A stretch of 62,931 nucleotides of DNA from Limosilactobacillus difficilis (GCF_947387495.1 NZ_CANDNU010000007.1:1-62931); one strand, 5' to 3'. Shown: positions 19,861 through 31,788, numbered from the stretch's first letter. Translations and numbers: made by a program. Notes: generated from the sequence alone by a model not told the origin.

Positions 19861-22800
19861 TTACTTGTCTTGATCCTTAGCCTGCATTTTAGCTTCAAAA
19901 TCCTTTAACGTTTCGGGGTTGCCATTACTGGTAACGGCTGGGGCGCCTTCAACCTTCGGCTTAATGTGCCGGTAGGTACTCATCCCAGTACCAGCCGGGA
20001 TCAGTTTCCCAATAATGACGTTTTCCTTCAAACCTACTAGCGGATCATTCTTGCCGCGGATAGCAGCATCGGTCAGAACACGAGTAGTTTCCTGGAATGA
20101 AGCAGCTGACAGGAAACTGTTAGTTTCCAGGGCGGCCTTAGTAATCCCAAGAATAACCGGACGTGCAGTTGCCGGAATTCCACCAGAGATCAGGGTCTTG
20201 TAGTTAGCATCACGGAATTGATCGATGTCCATCAATTCGCCAGGCAAGACATCAGTGTCACCTGGTTCCATGACCCGAACCTTCCGCATCATTTGCCGAA
20301 TCATAATTTCGATATGCTTATCCAGCAGATCGATCCCTTGCATCCGGTAAACCTTCTGAACTTCAGAAAGCATGTAGGTTTCAGTCGTCAGAACATCGCT
20401 AACCTTCAGCAATTCCTTCGGATCAGTTGAACCGATGTTGATAGCGGCACCACGGTGAATGTGATCACCTTCAGCAACGTTCAGCCGGGCTTGAAGAGGA
20501 ACAGTGTAAGTCCGGGTATCGGTATCACCCTTGATGGTGATGTCCTTGGTCCGGTCTGCCGGGTTCTCTTCGATTGATTCGACAACCCCGGTGACTTCAG
20601 AAATCACAGCACGACCTTTCGGGTTTCGCGCTTCAACAATTTCTTGCACACGAGGAAGCCCTTGGGTGATATCTTCGTTGCCGGCAACACCACCGGTGTG
20701 GAAGTTCCGTAACGTCAACTGGGTACCAGGTTCACCAATTGATTGGGCCGCAACGGTCCCGACAGCTTCACCAGCTTCGACCCGATCGCCAGTAGCAGCG
20801 TTCCGGCCGTAGCAACGTTCACAAACACCGTGGTCGGTGTTGCAAGTGAAGACAGAACGAATCGTGACCTTCTTAACACCAGCATCGACGATCTTTTGGG
20901 CCATCTCTTCATCAACCAAGACGTTCTTGCCACAAATCTTTTCACCGGTTTGCGGATCAAAGACGGACTTCATCGTGTAACGACCGAGGATCCGGTCATA
21001 GAGTGGCTCAATCATTTCGTTCCCGTTGGTAATAGCCGTGACATCAAGACCACGATCAGTACCACAGTCCTTTTCACGAACGACAACATCCTGAGCCACA
21101 TCAACCAGCCGCCGAGTCAGGTAACCTGAGTTGGCGGTCTTCAGAGCCGTATCGGTCATCCCTTTACGAGCACCGTGTGAAGACAGGAACATTTCCAGAA
21201 CAGACAGACCTTCACGGAAGTTAGAAAGCACTGGCAGTTCCATGATCTTGCCGTTCGGGGCAGCCATCAGGCCACGCATCCCGGCCAGTTGAGTAAAGTT
21301 AGAAATGTTACCACGAGCACCAGAGTCGGACATCATGTTGATCGGGTTATGGATATCCATATGTTCAATCAGCTTGTTTTGAACTTCGTCCTTGGCGTCG
21401 TTCCAAACACTGATAACCCGTTCGTAACGTTCGTCGTCGGTAATCAAACCACGACGGAACTGCTTGGTAATGACCGCAACCTTCTTCCGGGCATCCTGAA
21501 TGATTTCCGGCTTTTCCTTTAAGTCAGTGATATCAGAAATAGCCACAGTCAAACCAGAAATGGTAGATTCGTAGTAACCGAGGTCCTTAATCCGGTCAAG
21601 GAATTGAGAAGTCTTCGTCACTTTGTAACGCTTGTAGACTTCAGCAATAATATCAGACAGGAAGCCCTTCTTGAATGGCGGAACTAATGGAGCATTCTCC
21701 AGATATTCATGGATGTCTTCGCCTGGCTTCAGGAAGTACTTGTCCGGTACCCCATTTTGCAGATTATCATCTGTTGGCTCGTTGATGTAGGCGTAATCGT
21801 CTGGCATGATCCGGTTAAAGATCAGCTTGCCGACACTCGTCACCATGATTTCATTGCGCTGTTCATCAGTAAACGGCTTGTCAGGGAACGAGGAAACCTG
21901 AACACCAACCCGCGTCTGCAGGGCAACATAACCATTCTTATAGGCCATGAAGGCTTCGTCAGTATCTTTGAAGATCATCCCTTCGCCTTCGCGACCCTTG
22001 TCTTCGATGGTCATGTAGTAGTTACCGATAACCATATCTTGTGATGGTGCCACGATTGGTTCCCCGTCACGAGGACTCAGAATGTGGTGGGCAGCCAGCA
22101 TCAGCAAACGAGCTTCAGCTTGTGCCTCATCAGACAACGGAACGTGAATGGCCATTTGGTCCCCGTCGAAGTCGGCGTTGTAAGCCGTACATACTAGCGG
22201 GTGCAACCGCATAGACTTCCCGGAAACCAAGACCGGTTCAAAGGCTTGGATCCCGAGCCGGTGCAGGGTAGGTGCCCGGTTAAGAAGAACAGGGTGTTCC
22301 TTAATTACATCTTCGAGTACGTCGAAGACCCGATCGTCACGTCGGTCGATCATCCGCCGTGCGGCCTTAACGTTATTGGAAAGGTTGCGCTTAACAAGCT
22401 CGCGCATAATGAATGGCTTGAACAGTTCCAAAGCCATCGGAATCGGCAACCCCATTTGATTCATCTTCAGAGATGGACCAACGTCGATAACGGAACGGCC
22501 GGAGTAGTCAACCCGCTTCCCCAGCAAGTTCTGACGGAAACGTCCTTGCTTACCCTTCAGCAAGTGAGACAGGGACTTTAGCGGACGATTACCTGGACCA
22601 GCAACTGGCCGACCACGACGACCATTATCGATCAAGGCGTCAACAGCTTCTTGCAGCATCCGCTTTTCGTTTTGAACGATGATCCCAGGAGCATGCAGTT
22701 CCAACAGGCGCTTCAGACGGTTGTTCCGGTTAATTACCCGCCGGTACAGGTCGTTCAGGTCGGAAGTGGCAAAACGGCCACCTTCCAACTGAACCATCGG

Positions 22801-23517
22801 CCGCAGGTCAGGTGGCATGACCGGGATAACGTCCATAACCATCCATTCTGGCTTGTTGCCAGACTTGATAAAGGCTTCAAGGATATCCAAACGACGAACC
22901 GCCCGGGTCCGTTTTTGGCCAGTAGCGTCTTTCAAGACTTCTTTTAGTTCGTTGGCTTCCTTGTTTAAGTCAACATTCTTCAGCAGTTTTTGCACCGCTT
23001 CGGCACCCATTTCAGCAACGAAACGCTTGCCGTATTCGGCCTTCTTGTCACGGTATTCAGCTTCACTCAGTAATTGCTTGTATTCCAGCGGGGTGTCGCC
23101 AGGATCCAGAACAACGTAGGAAGCAAAGTAGATCACTTCTTCAAGTGAACGAGGGCTCATGTCCAGAACCAGCCCCATTCGACTAGGAATTCCCTTGAAG
23201 TACCAAATATGAGAAACTGGGGCGGCCAGTTCAATGTGGCCCATCCGTTCACGACGAACCTTGGAACTCGTCACTTCAACACCACAGCGTTCACAAACCT
23301 TGCCCTTGTAGCGGACACGCTTGTACTTCCCACATTGACATTCGTAATCTTTGGTTGGGCCAAAGATGCGTTCGTCAAACAGGCCGTCACGTTCTGGCTT
23401 CAGCGTCCGGTAGTTAATGGTTTCCGGCTTTCTAACTTCACCGTAGGACCATTGACGGATCTTTTCTGGAGATGCCAGACCGATTTGCATGCTTTCAAAT
23501 TTATTGACGTCAATCAA
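19861..23517 (-). CDS. rpoC: DNA-directed RNA polymerase subunit beta'
   Basis: 1218 residues. The zinc-binding N-terminal domain carries CQCGKY and CERCG (about residues 60-78). The catalytic NADFDGDQM motif that holds the Mg ions is intact, as are the bridge-helix and trigger-loop regions ([20 protein letters not shown]). A second cysteine cluster ([13 protein letters not shown]) is present. Length and order after rpoB, 35 bases apart, are standard for lactobacilli. Confidence 0.99.
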   Translation of the reverse strand: MIDVNKFESMQIGLASPEKIRQWSYGEVRKPETINYRTLKPERDGLFDERIFGPTKDYECQCGKYKRVRYKGKVCERCGVEVTSSKVRRERMGHIELAAPVSHIWYFKGIPSRMGLVLDMSPRSLEEVIYFASYVVLDPGDTPLEYKQLLSEAEYRDKKAEYGKRFVAEMGAEAVQKLLKNVDLNKEANELKEVLKDATGQKRTRAVRRLDILEAFIKSGNKPEWMVMDVIPVMPPDLRPMVQLEGGRFATSDLNDLYRRVINRNNRLKRLLELHAPGIIVQNEKRMLQEAVDALIDNGRRGRPVAGPGNRPLKSLSHLLKGKQGRFRQNLLGKRVDYSGRSVIDVGPSLKMNQMGLPIPMALELFKPFIMRELVKRNLSNNVKAARRMIDRRDDRVFDVLEDVIKEHPVLLNRAPTLHRLGIQAFEPVLVSGKSMRLHPLVCTAYNADFDGDQMAIHVPLSDEAQAEARLLMLAAHHILSPRDGEPIVAPSQDMVIGNYYMTIEDKGREGEGMIFKDTDEAFMAYKNGYVALQTRVGVQVSSFPDKPFTDEQRNEIMVTSVGKLIFNRIMPDDYAYINEPTDDNLQNGVPDKYFLKPGEDIHEYLENAPLVPPFKKGFLSDIIAEVYKRYKVTKTSQFLDRIKDLGYYESTISGLTVAISDITDLKEKPEIIQDARKKVAVITKQFRRGLITDDERYERVISVWNDAKDEVQNKLIEHMDIHNPINMMSDSGARGNISNFTQLAGMRGLMAAPNGKIMELPVLSNFREGLSVLEMFLSSHGARKGMTDTALKTANSGYLTRRLVDVAQDVVVREKDCGTDRGLDVTAITNGNEMIEPLYDRILGRYTMKSVFDPQTGEKICGKNVLVDEEMAQKIVDAGVKKVTIRSVFTCNTDHGVCERCYGRNAATGDRVEAGEAVGTVAAQSIGEPGTQLTLRNFHTGGVAGNEDITQGLPRVQEIVEARNPKGRAVISEVTGVVESIEENPADRTKDITIKGDTDTRTYTVPLQARLNVAEGDHIHRGAAINIGSTDPKELLKVSDVLTTETYMLSEVQKVYRMQGIDLLDKHIEIMIRQMMRKVRVMEPGDTDVLPGELMDIDQFRDANYKTLISGGIPATARPVILGITKAALETNSFLSAASFQETTRVLTDAAIRGKNDPLVGLKENVIIGKLIPAGTGMSTYRHIKPKVEGAPAVTSNGNPETLKDFEAKMQAKDQDK

Positions 23518-23552
23518 TTGGTGATCCTCCTTCTTGATTAATTTTGATCACA

Positions 23553-26500
23553 CTAGTCTTGCTTGGTCTCGTTCGTTGATTTATCAGCAACGGTTGCGGA
23601 AGCATCATCGCTAGCTTCTTGTTCAGCCCGCTTCTTAGCAGCAGCCTTCGCATCAGCATCCCGTTCTGCCTTCTTAGCCATGGCATGAACGTTCATCACG
23701 TCATCATCCATGCTCTTTAATTCGACTTCCTTATGGTTGTCGTCTAAGACCTTCATATCCAGGCCAAGGGCTTGCAGTTCCTTAACCAAAACCCGGAATG
23801 ATTCAGGAACACCCGGCTTCGGAATTGGGGAACCGTTGATAATCGCATCATAGGTGTTAACCCGTCCCTGAACATCATCTGACTTGTAAGTCAAGATTTC
23901 CTGCAGGGTGTAGGCAGCCCCGTACGCTTCGAGGGCCCAAACTTCCATTTCACCAAACCGTTGACCACCGAATTGAGCTTTCCCACCCAGTGGCTGCTGG
24001 GTAACCAAGGAGTATGGTCCAATTGAACGAGCGTGAATCTTGTCATCAACCATGTGGGCCAATTTCAGGTAGTGCATGACCCCAACGGCAATCCGTTGTT
24101 CAAATGGTTCACCGGTCCGCCCATCGTACAGGATGGTCTTCCCGTCTGACGGTAAACCAGCTTCCTTAACGGCATCCCAAACATCCTGGTCAGTTGCCCC
24201 ATCGAAGACTGGCGTTGCGATATGGATACCCAGTTCACGGGCGGCCATCCCCAAGTGCAGTTCGATAACTTGCCCGATGTTCATCCGGCTTGGCACACCC
24301 ATTGGACTAAGCATGATATCAATTGGCGTCCCATCTGGCATATATGGCATATCTTCTTCAGGAATGACAATTGAAACCGTCCCCTTATTACCGTGACGGC
24401 CAGACATCTTGTCACCAACTTGAATCTTCCGCTTTTGAGCAATGTAAACCCGGACCATCTTATTTACACCCGGTGAAAGTTCGTCACCGTTTTCACGGGT
24501 GAAGACCTTAACGTCCTGGATGATCCCGCCACCACCGTGAGGTACCCGCAGTGAGGTATCACGAACTTCACGAGACTTTTCACCAAAGATGGCATGCAGC
24601 AGCCGTTCCTCAGCAGACAGGTCGGTAACCCCCTTCGGAGTAACCTTCCCAACCAGAATGTCACCATCATGAACTTCAGCACCGATCCGAACAACCCCGT
24701 TTTCGTCCAAATCCTTCAGGGCATCTTCCCCGACATTTGGAATTTCACGGGTCATTTCTTCAGGACCAAGCTTCGTTTCACGTGCTTCGGATTCGTATGA
24801 TTCGATGTGAATTGAAGTGTAGACGTCGTCCTTAACCAACCGTTCGGAGATCGCAATGGCATCTTCGAAGTTGTAACCCTGCCAAGTCATAAAGGCAATC
24901 AGCGGGTTCTGGCCAAGGGCTAATTCACCTTGTTCCATTGATGGACCGTCAGCCAGAACATCATCAGTATCAACGTGTTCGCCAACCTTAACGATTGGAG
25001 TCTGGTTATAGTTCTTACCACCGTTAGAACGACGGAACTTCATCAACTTGTAAGTGTCAAGACTGCCGTCATCACGACGAACCTTCACTTCACGAGCATC
25101 GACGTATTCAACAGTTCCCGGATGCTTAGCAATCATGGCAACACCAGAGTCGTGGGCCGCTTTGTATTCAATCCCGGTCCCAATCAGTGGGGCGTGTGGA
25201 TGAATCAACGGAACGGCCTGCCGTTGCATGTTAGCACCCATCAGGGCACGGTTGGAGTCGTCGTTTTCCAGGAATGGAATACATGCAGAAGCAACGGAAA
25301 CAACCTGTTTTGGTGAAACGTCCATGTAATCGACGTTTTCCTTGCTAGTCGTGATGTAGTCATCACGGTCACGACACATGATTTCTTCTTCGGCGAATGA
25401 ACCATCGTCGTTCAGCTTCGTGTTGGCCTGAGCGATGATGTAGTTATCTTCTTCGTCGGCAGTCAAGTAGTCGATCTTGTCAGTTACCTTGTGGGTCGTC
25501 CAGGAAACACGACGGTATGGTGTTTCGATAAAGCCGTACTTGTTGACACGGGCGTAAGAAGACAGACTGTTGATCAGCCCGATGTTTGGCCCTTCAGGAG
25601 TTTCGATTGGGCACATCCGGCCGTAGTGGGTGTAGTGCACGTCACGAACTTCGTAACCGGCCCGGTCACGAGTCAAACCACCAGGTCCAAGGGCTGACAA
25701 GCGCCGCTTGTGGGTCAGTTCACCCAGTGGGTTCGTCTGATCCATGAATTGAGACAGTTGTGATGAACCGAAGAACTCCTTAATGGAAGCTACTACCGGT
25801 CGAATGTTGATCAACTGCTGTGGCGTTACCGTGTTGATGTCTTGGATTGACATCCGTTCACGAACAACCCGTTCCATCCGTGCTAAACCGATCCGGAACT
25901 GGTTTTGCAGCAATTCACCGACCGAACGAATCCGCCGGTTGCCCAAGTGGTCGATGTCATCAGTAGAACCGATGCCTTCTTGGAGATCAAAGAAGTAGTT
26001 AATCGATGCCAGGATATCGGCTGGTTGAATGTGCTTGAGTTCCAGAGGAATGTGGCCATTACCAATGATTGGAACAACGTGATCTGGATTATTCTTAGAG
26101 TAAACGTTGATCTTTTGCAGCTTAACCGGTTCAGTTACAACTGCTTCGTCAGATGGGGTGTAGGTGATCATCTTGAAGTCATCGCGATCCAGGTATGGTT
26201 CCAACTTCTTCAAAACTTCTTTAGTAACCACATCCCCGTCTGAAGCCAAGACTTCACCCGTATCAGGGTCAGCCAGCGTTTCAGCCAAGGTTTGGCCAAG
26301 CAGGCGGTACTTGAGCATCAGCTTCTTGTTGGTCTTGTAACGGCCAACTGGTGCCATGTCATAACGTTGTGGATCGAAGAAACGAGCCGTCAGCAAACTC
26401 CGGGCAGAGTCGGCCGTCTTCGGTTCGCCTGGCCGCAGCCGTTCGTAAATGTCCTTCAGTGATTCTTCGACACGGGAGTCCTCAGCATTCTTGTGAACAT

Positions 26501-27173
26501 CCTTGTCCAGTGTCAGTGAAATACTGTCAGCGTTGCCACCGAACATATCAATGATTTCGTCATCAGAACCGAAGCCCAGTGCCCGCACCAATTCAGTGAT
26601 TGGCAGTTTCCGTGTCCGGTCAATCCGAACATAGGAAATCCCTTTTGCGTCAGTTTCGTATTCCAACCAAGCACCACGGTTCGGAATAAAGGTTGCCCCG
26701 TAGTTTGGCCGGCCGTTTTTATCAACATCTGAGTTGTAGTAGATGCCTGGTGAACGAACCAGTTGAGAAACGATAACCCGTTCGGCCCCGTTAATAATGA
26801 AGGTCCCCTGATCAGTCATCAGCGGGAAGTCCCCAAAGAAAACATCTTGGGACTTGATTTCACCAGTTTCGTGGTTAGTTAAGCGAAGCGTAACGTGCAG
26901 TGGTGCAGAGTAGTTTGCATCGTGATCACGTGCTTCATCAATTGTGTACTTTGGTTCCAGCAGTTGGTAATCAACAAAGTCCAAGGATAACTTTCCCTGG
27001 AAGTCATTGATCGGCATAATGTCTTGAAACATTTCCCGAAGACCCTTATCCATAAACCAATGATAAGAGTTGGTTTGAATTTCAATCAGGTTTGGAAGTT
27101 CAAGAACTTCTTTAATCCGGGAATAACTACGACGAGTGCGGTGCTTGCCGTATTTTACCAAATGTCCAGCCAA
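23553..27173 (-). CDS. rpoB: DNA-directed RNA polymerase subunit beta
   Basis: 1206 residues. The start is taken as TTG 27173 ([17 protein letters not shown]): an upstream GTG at 27182 is part of the Shine-Dalgarno AAGAGGTG, which sits 6 bases before the TTG. The rifampicin pocket ([26 protein letters not shown]) looks wild type. The C-terminus has a lineage-typical charged tail rich in Ala, Lys, Asp and Glu (from about residue 1165). Transcribed with rpoC. Confidence 0.98.
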   Translation of the reverse strand: MAGHLVKYGKHRTRRSYSRIKEVLELPNLIEIQTNSYHWFMDKGLREMFQDIMPINDFQGKLSLDFVDYQLLEPKYTIDEARDHDANYSAPLHVTLRLTNHETGEIKSQDVFFGDFPLMTDQGTFIINGAERVIVSQLVRSPGIYYNSDVDKNGRPNYGATFIPNRGAWLEYETDAKGISYVRIDRTRKLPITELVRALGFGSDDEIIDMFGGNADSISLTLDKDVHKNAEDSRVEESLKDIYERLRPGEPKTADSARSLLTARFFDPQRYDMAPVGRYKTNKKLMLKYRLLGQTLAETLADPDTGEVLASDGDVVTKEVLKKLEPYLDRDDFKMITYTPSDEAVVTEPVKLQKINVYSKNNPDHVVPIIGNGHIPLELKHIQPADILASINYFFDLQEGIGSTDDIDHLGNRRIRSVGELLQNQFRIGLARMERVVRERMSIQDINTVTPQQLINIRPVVASIKEFFGSSQLSQFMDQTNPLGELTHKRRLSALGPGGLTRDRAGYEVRDVHYTHYGRMCPIETPEGPNIGLINSLSSYARVNKYGFIETPYRRVSWTTHKVTDKIDYLTADEEDNYIIAQANTKLNDDGSFAEEEIMCRDRDDYITTSKENVDYMDVSPKQVVSVASACIPFLENDDSNRALMGANMQRQAVPLIHPHAPLIGTGIEYKAAHDSGVAMIAKHPGTVEYVDAREVKVRRDDGSLDTYKLMKFRRSNGGKNYNQTPIVKVGEHVDTDDVLADGPSMEQGELALGQNPLIAFMTWQGYNFEDAIAISERLVKDDVYTSIHIESYESEARETKLGPEEMTREIPNVGEDALKDLDENGVVRIGAEVHDGDILVGKVTPKGVTDLSAEERLLHAIFGEKSREVRDTSLRVPHGGGGIIQDVKVFTRENGDELSPGVNKMVRVYIAQKRKIQVGDKMSGRHGNKGTVSIVIPEEDMPYMPDGTPIDIMLSPMGVPSRMNIGQVIELHLGMAARELGIHIATPVFDGATDQDVWDAVKEAGLPSDGKTILYDGRTGEPFEQRIAVGVMHYLKLAHMVDDKIHARSIGPYSLVTQQPLGGKAQFGGQRFGEMEVWALEAYGAAYTLQEILTYKSDDVQGRVNTYDAIINGSPIPKPGVPESFRVLVKELQALGLDMKVLDDNHKEVELKSMDDDVMNVHAMAKKAERDADAKAAAKKRAEQEASDDASATVADKSTNETKQD

Positions 27174-27218
27174 ACTATTCACCTCTTAAATTTGTTGGGC
27201 CAGTCCAGATCCTCTTGA

Positions 27219-27246
27219 ATATTACATTTTGTTTACAAAACGTCAA
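27219..27246 (-). promoter_or_regulatory. rpoB proximal promoter (P2)
   Basis: -35 TTGACG (27246-27241), 16-base spacer, -10 TAATAT (27224-27219). It lies downstream of the terminator at 27264-27298, so it would start rpoBC transcripts that escape it. The spacer also forms an inverted repeat CATTTTG / CAAAATG. A conserved lactobacillar rpoB-leader RNA (Lacto-rpoB) is known from this kind of location; a match was not tested. Confidence 0.55.
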
Positions 27247-27263
27247 AATGAGCTCAAAAGGGC

Positions 27264-27298
27264 AAAAAAAATCCAAAAATGGCAAATGCCATCTTTGG
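27264..27298 (-). terminator. Intrinsic terminator in the tetR-rpoB gap
   Basis: CCAAAGATGGC / GCCATTTTTGG stem (27298-27273, loop ATTT), followed by AUUUUUUUU. It lies between promoter P1 and rpoB, so it ends tetR transcripts and would attenuate P1 transcripts. Confidence 0.8.
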
Positions 27299-27367
27299 CT
27301 TTTTATAAGGGAAACGCTGGACAATAGATCAACGCATCCTCTGAACTCGCAATTACATACAGCTGTT

Positions 27368-27396
27368 AGTTTACGATATTCCTATTAAAATGTCAA
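27368..27396 (-). promoter_or_regulatory. rpoB distal promoter (P1)
   Basis: -35 TTGACA (27396-27391), 17-base spacer, -10 TAAACT (27373-27368), 16 bases after the tetR stop. A transcript from here would run about 185 bases of leader, including the terminator at 27264-27298, before rpoB. Confidence 0.55.
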
Positions 27397-27411
27397 ACTA
27401 GAAGTCACTAC

Positions 27412-28017
27412 TTATTCTGCCGCATGGGGCGCAGCTTCAATCCCGTGAACAAAAACGTCAAGCATAATCTTATCGCGTTCTTCCTTTGAAACGTTATGGC
27501 CGCCAAAATCCTGGAAGGTTTCGAAAAGTGGCGCCAACTCGGCAATAAACAGTTCTGCCGCCTCATTAGGCAATAAATCAGGTCGTAACGACACTTCCGG
27601 CAACCGGAAATATGCAGTAATAGGTTGAATGTAGTCCATCTTAAAAAGCATATTCAGTTTGCGCTTAGCGCTGTCAGACAGCAGCTTTTTTGCGGATTGG
27701 AACTGACTATACGGGTTCATCGGGTGGTACTTCAGTAGGACCTTCGTAATCCGCCAGAGGCGCTCTTCAATATCAATATCGCGCAGTCGCATCACCCGGT
27801 TGATATCCTGGCGAACCTTTTCCCCGAGGTTGGTTAAAACATCGAGGTACAGAACTTCCTTATCGCTGAAGTGATGGTACAGCGCCGGCTGAGTAATTCC
27901 AATGTCTTTAGCAATATCGCGGGTCGACGTATTGCCGTAGCCCTTTTCAAGAAATAGTTTAGTGGCAGTTTTAATAATAGTCTGTCGCGTTTTTGCTAAT
28001 TGTTCTGCTCGTTTCAT
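27412..28017 (-). CDS. TetR/AcrR-family transcriptional regulator
   Basis: 201 residues. The N-terminal TetR helix-turn-helix is clear (TATKLFLEKGYGNTSTRDIA, then GITQPALYHHFSDKEVLYLDV at about 17-60). The C-terminal ligand domain is not recognised. It lies alone between clpC and rpoB with its own promoter and is bounded by terminators. No drug exporter is adjacent, so the target is unknown. Confidence 0.85.
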   Translation of the reverse strand: MKRAEQLAKTRQTIIKTATKLFLEKGYGNTSTRDIAKDIGITQPALYHHFSDKEVLYLDVLTNLGEKVRQDINRVMRLRDIDIEERLWRITKVLLKYHPMNPYSQFQSAKKLLSDSAKRKLNMLFKMDYIQPITAYFRLPEVSLRPDLLPNEAAELFIAELAPLFETFQDFGGHNVSKEERDKIMLDVFVHGIEAAPHAAE

Positions 28018-28097
28018 AATGCAAGTCCTCTTCGTTTGTCACATGCTAAGCTATTTTGCAAAATTATCTGGCGATCACTGGATCGATAGCAATTCAT

Positions 28098-28126
28098 ATT
28101 ATAATACATCATAGCGTGATAAGCAA
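28098..28126 (-). promoter_or_regulatory. tetR-gene promoter
   Basis: -35 TTGCTT (28126-28121), 17-base spacer, perfect -10 TATAAT (28103-28098). The -35 overlaps the U-run of the clpC terminator. Confidence 0.6.
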
Positions 28127-28165
28127 AAAAGCATTGCTAATGCAATATCTCGCACCAGCAATGCT
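28124..28165 (-). terminator. clpC intrinsic terminator
   Basis: 9-bp stem AGCATTGCT / AGCAATGCT (28165-28157 with 28138-28130) followed by six U, about 30 bases after the clpC stop. Confidence 0.85.
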
Positions 28166-28194
28166 AAAACAGTGGATAAAACTAGGGTATTCGA

Positions 28195-30684
28195 TTATAC
28201 AGTGATTAACTCAGCAGGCTGATTGCCACGTTGAACCTTCAAAGTAATCTTCCCCTGGCGAGCTCCAACTGTCGTACTATCGCCCACCTGCAGCTGATTC
28301 TTCAAAAGTGCTTCACTTAGCGGATCTTCCACGAGATTCTGCAGTGTTCGCCGTAGCGGCCGGGCACCATATTCAGGGTTGTAGCCCTTATTGGCTACCA
28401 GATCGACCGCGGCAGGTGTGAGCTTCAGATTAATACCTTGCTCGCCGATCCGCTTTTGAAGTCGCTTAGCCAGCAATTTAACAATTTGATGCAACTGTGG
28501 CTTCTTCAACGGGTGGAAGATGATTGTCTCATCAATCCGGTTCAAGAATTCTGGCCGGAAGTGCAGTTTCAGTTGCTGCCTGATTGCTGAAGCCATCGCG
28601 TTGTAATCGTCGGCAACATCTTTAGCACCGAAGCCAACTTCTTTTTCATCACGCAGTTGAGTTGCCCCCAAGTTGGAGGTCATAATCAGAATTGTGTTAC
28701 GGAAGTCCACCTTACGACCTTTAGCGTCCGTCAAATAACCGTCATCCAGGACTTGCAAGAGGAGGTTAAAGACATCCGGATGCGCCTTTTCGGCTTCGTC
28801 CAGCAGCACAACCGAATACGGGTGTTGACGAACTTTTTCGGTCAGCTGGCCGCCTTCATCATAACCGACATAACCAGGAGCGGCCCCGATCAACCGACTA
28901 GTACTGTATTTCTCCATGTATTCAGACATATCAACACGGATCATATTATCTTCCGAGCCAAACATCGCTTCTGCCAGGGCCTTAGCTAATTCAGTCTTGC
29001 CGACACCCGTTGGCCCCAGGAACATGAATGAACCGATCGGCCGGTTCGGATCCTTCAGCCCACTACGGGCCCGTCGAATGGAATTAGCAATCGCCTTCAC
29101 TGCTTCATCTTGACCGATAACCCGTTCATGAAGAATCTTTTCCAAGTTCACAAGGCGTTCACTTTCGGACTTCTTCAATTGAGTCAGCGGAACCCCGGTC
29201 CATTCTGCGATTACCCGGGCAATATCATCAGCACCGACTACTAGGTCTTGCTTTTCTTCCCGAGCTGCAACTTTTTGCTGTCGTTTTTCCACGGACTGGC
29301 GCAATGCTAATTCTTGCTGCCGCAACTTGGCAGCCTTATCAAAGTCCTGATTAAAAATAGCTGCTTCTTTATCGTCCTGAAGCTGCTTTAACTTCGCGTC
29401 GTCATCCCGATTCGGGCGATCCGCCTCTTCAGCATCAATTCGGACCATTGCCGATGCTTCGTCCATCAAATCGATAGCCTTATCAGGTAAGAAACGATCA
29501 GTGATGTAACGGTTCGAGAGCTTAACTGCAGCACTCAAGGCCTCATCACTAATCTTCAGGTGATGATGGGCTTCATACTTTGACCGCAAGCCACGCAAAA
29601 TAGCCAGGCTTTCGTCCTGCGTCGGTTCTTCCACTTGTACCGTTGCAAAGCGCCGCTCCAGGGCTGCGTCCGGTTCAATGTATTTCTGGTATTCATCAAG
29701 GGTCGTTGCCCCGATCAGCTGGAGTTGGCCGCGGGCTAAGGCGGGTTTGAGGATGTTTGATGCGTCAATTGCCCCTTCAGCTCCGCCAGCTCCGACTAAG
29801 GTATGCAGTTCATCGATGAAGAGAATGACGTGGCCATCCGTCTCAATTTCCTGAATGACTTTTTTCAACCGATCCTCAAATTCACCACGGAACTTGGTAC
29901 CAGCCACCAATGATCCCATATCAAGGGCCATTACCCGCATCCGGGCCAGTTCAGGAGTGACATCCCCATTGGCAATCCGCTGAGCAAGTCCCTCGGCGAT
30001 GGCCGTCTTCCCAACACCAGGCTCGCCAATCAGCACTGGGTTATTCTTGGTTCGACGACTAAGGATCTGAACAACCCGCTTAATTTCTTGGTCGCGACCG
30101 ATGACTGGATCCATCCCCTGATTAGCAGCAACGGCCGTCAAATCATGAGCTAAGGAGTCCAGAGTTGGGGTTCCAGCCTGTTGCTTTCCCCGGCTGCTAC
30201 GGCCCTGGCGGGATTGACTAGACCGGTGTGCTGGCATTTCTTCGATTCCCAAGTGGCGGAATAATACCTGGTGGGCCCGTCTCGGATCGACATTGAGATT
30301 TTTAATAATTCGGGTGGAAAGCATTGTTTCGTCGCTAATCAAAGCCATCAGCAGGTGTTCCGTTCCGATTTTGCTCATCCCATACTGGTGAGCCAATTCA
30401 CGAGCATGGCGCAAAACTTCCTGCATTTTTGGCGAATATGGCAAGAAGAAATCGCGGTCTTGGACATTTAAGTTGCCATAGCCTGTCAAGCGTTCAATTT
30501 CTTCGCGAACGTCATCACTGTTGACGTTAAACTGCTGCAGCACCTTGGCGGCCACCCCGTTCTTTTCCATCGTGAGGGCCAGCAAGAGATGCTCCGTCCC
30601 AACTGCTTGGTGTTTAAAGTAACGTGCTTGTTCTTGTGCCATAGCTAAAACTGCCTTGGCACTAGGTGTAAAGAGATTATTCAT
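28195..30684 (-). CDS. clpC: ATP-dependent Clp protease ATPase subunit ClpC
   Basis: 829 residues. Two N-terminal Clp repeats (about 1-145), first AAA+ domain with Walker A GEPGVGKT, a UVR-type linker ([20 protein letters not shown], then AAKLRQQEL), and a second AAA+ domain with [15 protein letters not shown] hexameric unfoldase working with ClpP in heat and protein-quality stress. It follows ctsR by 26 bases. The adaptor genes mcsA and mcsB that separate the two in Bacillus are absent, as usual for lactobacilli. Confidence 0.97.
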   Translation of the reverse strand: MNNLFTPSAKAVLAMAQEQARYFKHQAVGTEHLLLALTMEKNGVAAKVLQQFNVNSDDVREEIERLTGYGNLNVQDRDFFLPYSPKMQEVLRHARELAHQYGMSKIGTEHLLMALISDETMLSTRIIKNLNVDPRRAHQVLFRHLGIEEMPAHRSSQSRQGRSSRGKQQAGTPTLDSLAHDLTAVAANQGMDPVIGRDQEIKRVVQILSRRTKNNPVLIGEPGVGKTAIAEGLAQRIANGDVTPELARMRVMALDMGSLVAGTKFRGEFEDRLKKVIQEIETDGHVILFIDELHTLVGAGGAEGAIDASNILKPALARGQLQLIGATTLDEYQKYIEPDAALERRFATVQVEEPTQDESLAILRGLRSKYEAHHHLKISDEALSAAVKLSNRYITDRFLPDKAIDLMDEASAMVRIDAEEADRPNRDDDAKLKQLQDDKEAAIFNQDFDKAAKLRQQELALRQSVEKRQQKVAAREEKQDLVVGADDIARVIAEWTGVPLTQLKKSESERLVNLEKILHERVIGQDEAVKAIANSIRRARSGLKDPNRPIGSFMFLGPTGVGKTELAKALAEAMFGSEDNMIRVDMSEYMEKYSTSRLIGAAPGYVGYDEGGQLTEKVRQHPYSVVLLDEAEKAHPDVFNLLLQVLDDGYLTDAKGRKVDFRNTILIMTSNLGATQLRDEKEVGFGAKDVADDYNAMASAIRQQLKLHFRPEFLNRIDETIIFHPLKKPQLHQIVKLLAKRLQKRIGEQGINLKLTPAAVDLVANKGYNPEYGARPLRRTLQNLVEDPLSEALLKNQLQVGDSTTVGARQGKITLKVQRGNQPAELITV

Positions 30685-30710
30685 TATCGCTTGGTTTCCT
30701 CCTTACTGGC

Positions 30711-31190
30711 TTAGCTTTCAAAACGCAATCGATTCAGTAACGACGATAAAACATGAGCCCGCAATTGATCCTCAACGCGTCGGTTACCGACGTTGAGGGT
30801 CTGGCGAGCAACAGCGACCAACATCAGATCACCCTCACGCCGGGTAATGAGGTCCGCTTCATAGAGGGTCTGGATAATGTTAGACGCCTCGCGCTCACTG
30901 ATTGTATCACCAATTGATCCCAAAAGCAGGTTAATTAGGTCAACATCGTCCAGGGCCGTTACTTGTTCGATCCGAATATAGCCGCCACCTCCCCGCTTGC
31001 TGCGCACAAGGTAGCCGTTCTGAATAGTAAAACGCGTTTTAATGACATAGTTGATTTGGGAAGGCACCACATCAAAATGGTGAGCAATTGCTGAACGTTG
31101 AATTTCAATTTCTTGTGAATCACCGAGAATCTGTTTTAGGTAGTCCTCGATCATATCAGACAAACTCTTTTCGGCTTCCAACAGTCTCAT
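30711..31190 (-). CDS. ctsR: Class III heat-shock repressor CtsR
   Basis: 159 residues matching CtsR, the winged-helix repressor of clp genes. The wing motif KRGGGGYIRIE, which carries the heat-sensing tetraglycine loop, is intact, as is AHHFDVVPSQINYVIKTRFT. The start is less certain: ATG 31190 has only a weak binding site, and a TTG four codons in is possible. An operator-like CtsR box lies just upstream, so autoregulation of ctsR-clpC is expected. Confidence 0.93.
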   Translation of the reverse strand: MRLLEAEKSLSDMIEDYLKQILGDSQEIEIQRSAIAHHFDVVPSQINYVIKTRFTIQNGYLVRSKRGGGGYIRIEQVTALDDVDLINLLLGSIGDTISEREASNIIQTLYEADLITRREGDLMLVAVARQTLNVGNRRVEDQLRAHVLSSLLNRLRFES

Positions 31191-31199
31191 CCCCGCTTT

Positions 31200-31225
31200 C
31201 TTGACTAAGTTTGACCATTATTCTA
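31200..31225 (-). promoter_or_regulatory. ctsR promoter with CtsR operator
   Basis: GGTCAAA-CTT-AGTCAAG (31216-31200) matches the CtsR tandem heptad (GGTCAAA-N3-GGTCAAA) perfectly in the first half and in 5 of 7 bases in the second, with the correct 3-base spacing. The -10 TAGAAT (31225-31220) is directly upstream, so the operator covers the transcription start. Confidence 0.75.
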
Positions 31226-31331
31226 TCATATTTCACTCCGAAAAGTCGAAACAATGGCTCACGCCTAGTCCAGCCCAGCTAGAATTAGTCAACAATGAAA
31301 GCGGCATAATCTCGTCAATCTATCAGCAAAG

Positions 31332-31356
31332 AAAAAAGCCAGAGGCAAAACCTCTG
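31332..31356 (-). terminator. tRNA-operon terminator
   Basis: CAGAGG / CCTCTG stem (loop TTTTG) followed by GC and six U, 20 bases after tRNA-Pro. Confidence 0.85.
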
Positions 31357-31375
31357 ACTCACCGCAATGTTGCTA

Positions 31376-31449
31376 TCGGGATTACACGATTCGAACGTGC
31401 GACCTCTTCGTCCCGAACGAAGCGCTCTACCAAGCTGAGCTAAATCCCG
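31376..31449 (-). tRNA. tRNA-Pro (CGG)
   Basis: 74 bases. Acceptor CGGGATT/AATCCCG with A73; anticodon stem CTTCG/CGAAG with loop TTCGGGA, giving anticodon CGG. The T arm TTCGAAT is normal. CCA is not encoded. A dedicated CGG isoacceptor is an addition to the usual UGG tRNA-Pro. Confidence 0.93.
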
Positions 31450-31453
31450 ATAA

Positions 31454-31527
31454 TGCACCCAGAAGGAGTCGAACCTTCAACCTTCTGATTCGTAGTCAGA
31501 CACTCTATCCAATTGCGCTATGGGTGC
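31454..31527 (-). tRNA. tRNA-Arg (ACG)
   Basis: 74 bases. Acceptor GCACCCA/TGGGTGC with A73, anticodon stem TCTGA/TCAGA with loop CTACGAA, anticodon ACG (A34 presumably edited to inosine). T loop TTCGACT. Confidence 0.95.
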
Positions 31528-31536
31528 AAAGAAAAA

Positions 31537-31608
31537 AGCGGAAGACGGGATTCGAACCCGCGACCCCCACCATGGCAAGGTGATGTTCTACCACTGAACT
31601 ACTTCCGC
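31537..31608 (-). tRNA. tRNA-Gly (GCC)
   Basis: 72 bases. Acceptor GCGGAAG/CTTCCGC with U73, anticodon stem TCACC/GGTGG with loop TTGCCAT, anticodon GCC. First gene after the promoter at 31641-31669. Confidence 0.95.
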
Positions 31609-31640
31609 ATTTGTTAACTTATTCCTGTCAACGGTTACTA

Positions 31641-31669
31641 ATATTACATGACTCTTTAACAATTGTCAA
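31641..31669 (-). promoter_or_regulatory. Promoter of tRNA Gly-Arg-Pro
   Basis: -35 TTGACA (31669-31664), 17-base spacer, -10 TAATAT (31646-31641), about 35 bases before tRNA-Gly. Confidence 0.7.
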
Positions 31670-31696
31670 TCAATATTTTTAATTAACAAGAATTAA

Positions 31697-31779
31697 TGCG
31701 GATAAGAGGATTCGAACCTCCACATCACGAAGATACAAGAACCTAAATCTTGCGCGTCTGCCAATTCCGCCATATCCGC
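31697..31779 (-). tRNA. tRNA-Leu (UAG)
   Basis: 83 bases with the long variable arm of leucine tRNAs. Acceptor GCGGATA/TATCCGC with A73; anticodon stem CAAGA/TCTTG with loop TTTAGGT, anticodon TAG. Follows tRNA-Val with a 9-base gap. Confidence 0.95.
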
Positions 31780-31788
31780 AAATAATTA

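Noticed and set aside
25690-25790. Rifampicin-resistance alleles in rpoB and streptomycin-resistance alleles in rpsL
   Set aside because: The key residues of the RpoB pocket and the S12 loop are wild type by eye.
28098-30700. mcsA and mcsB between ctsR and clpC
   Set aside because: The two genes are 26 bases apart. The absence is normal in lactobacilli and is not a deletion signal.
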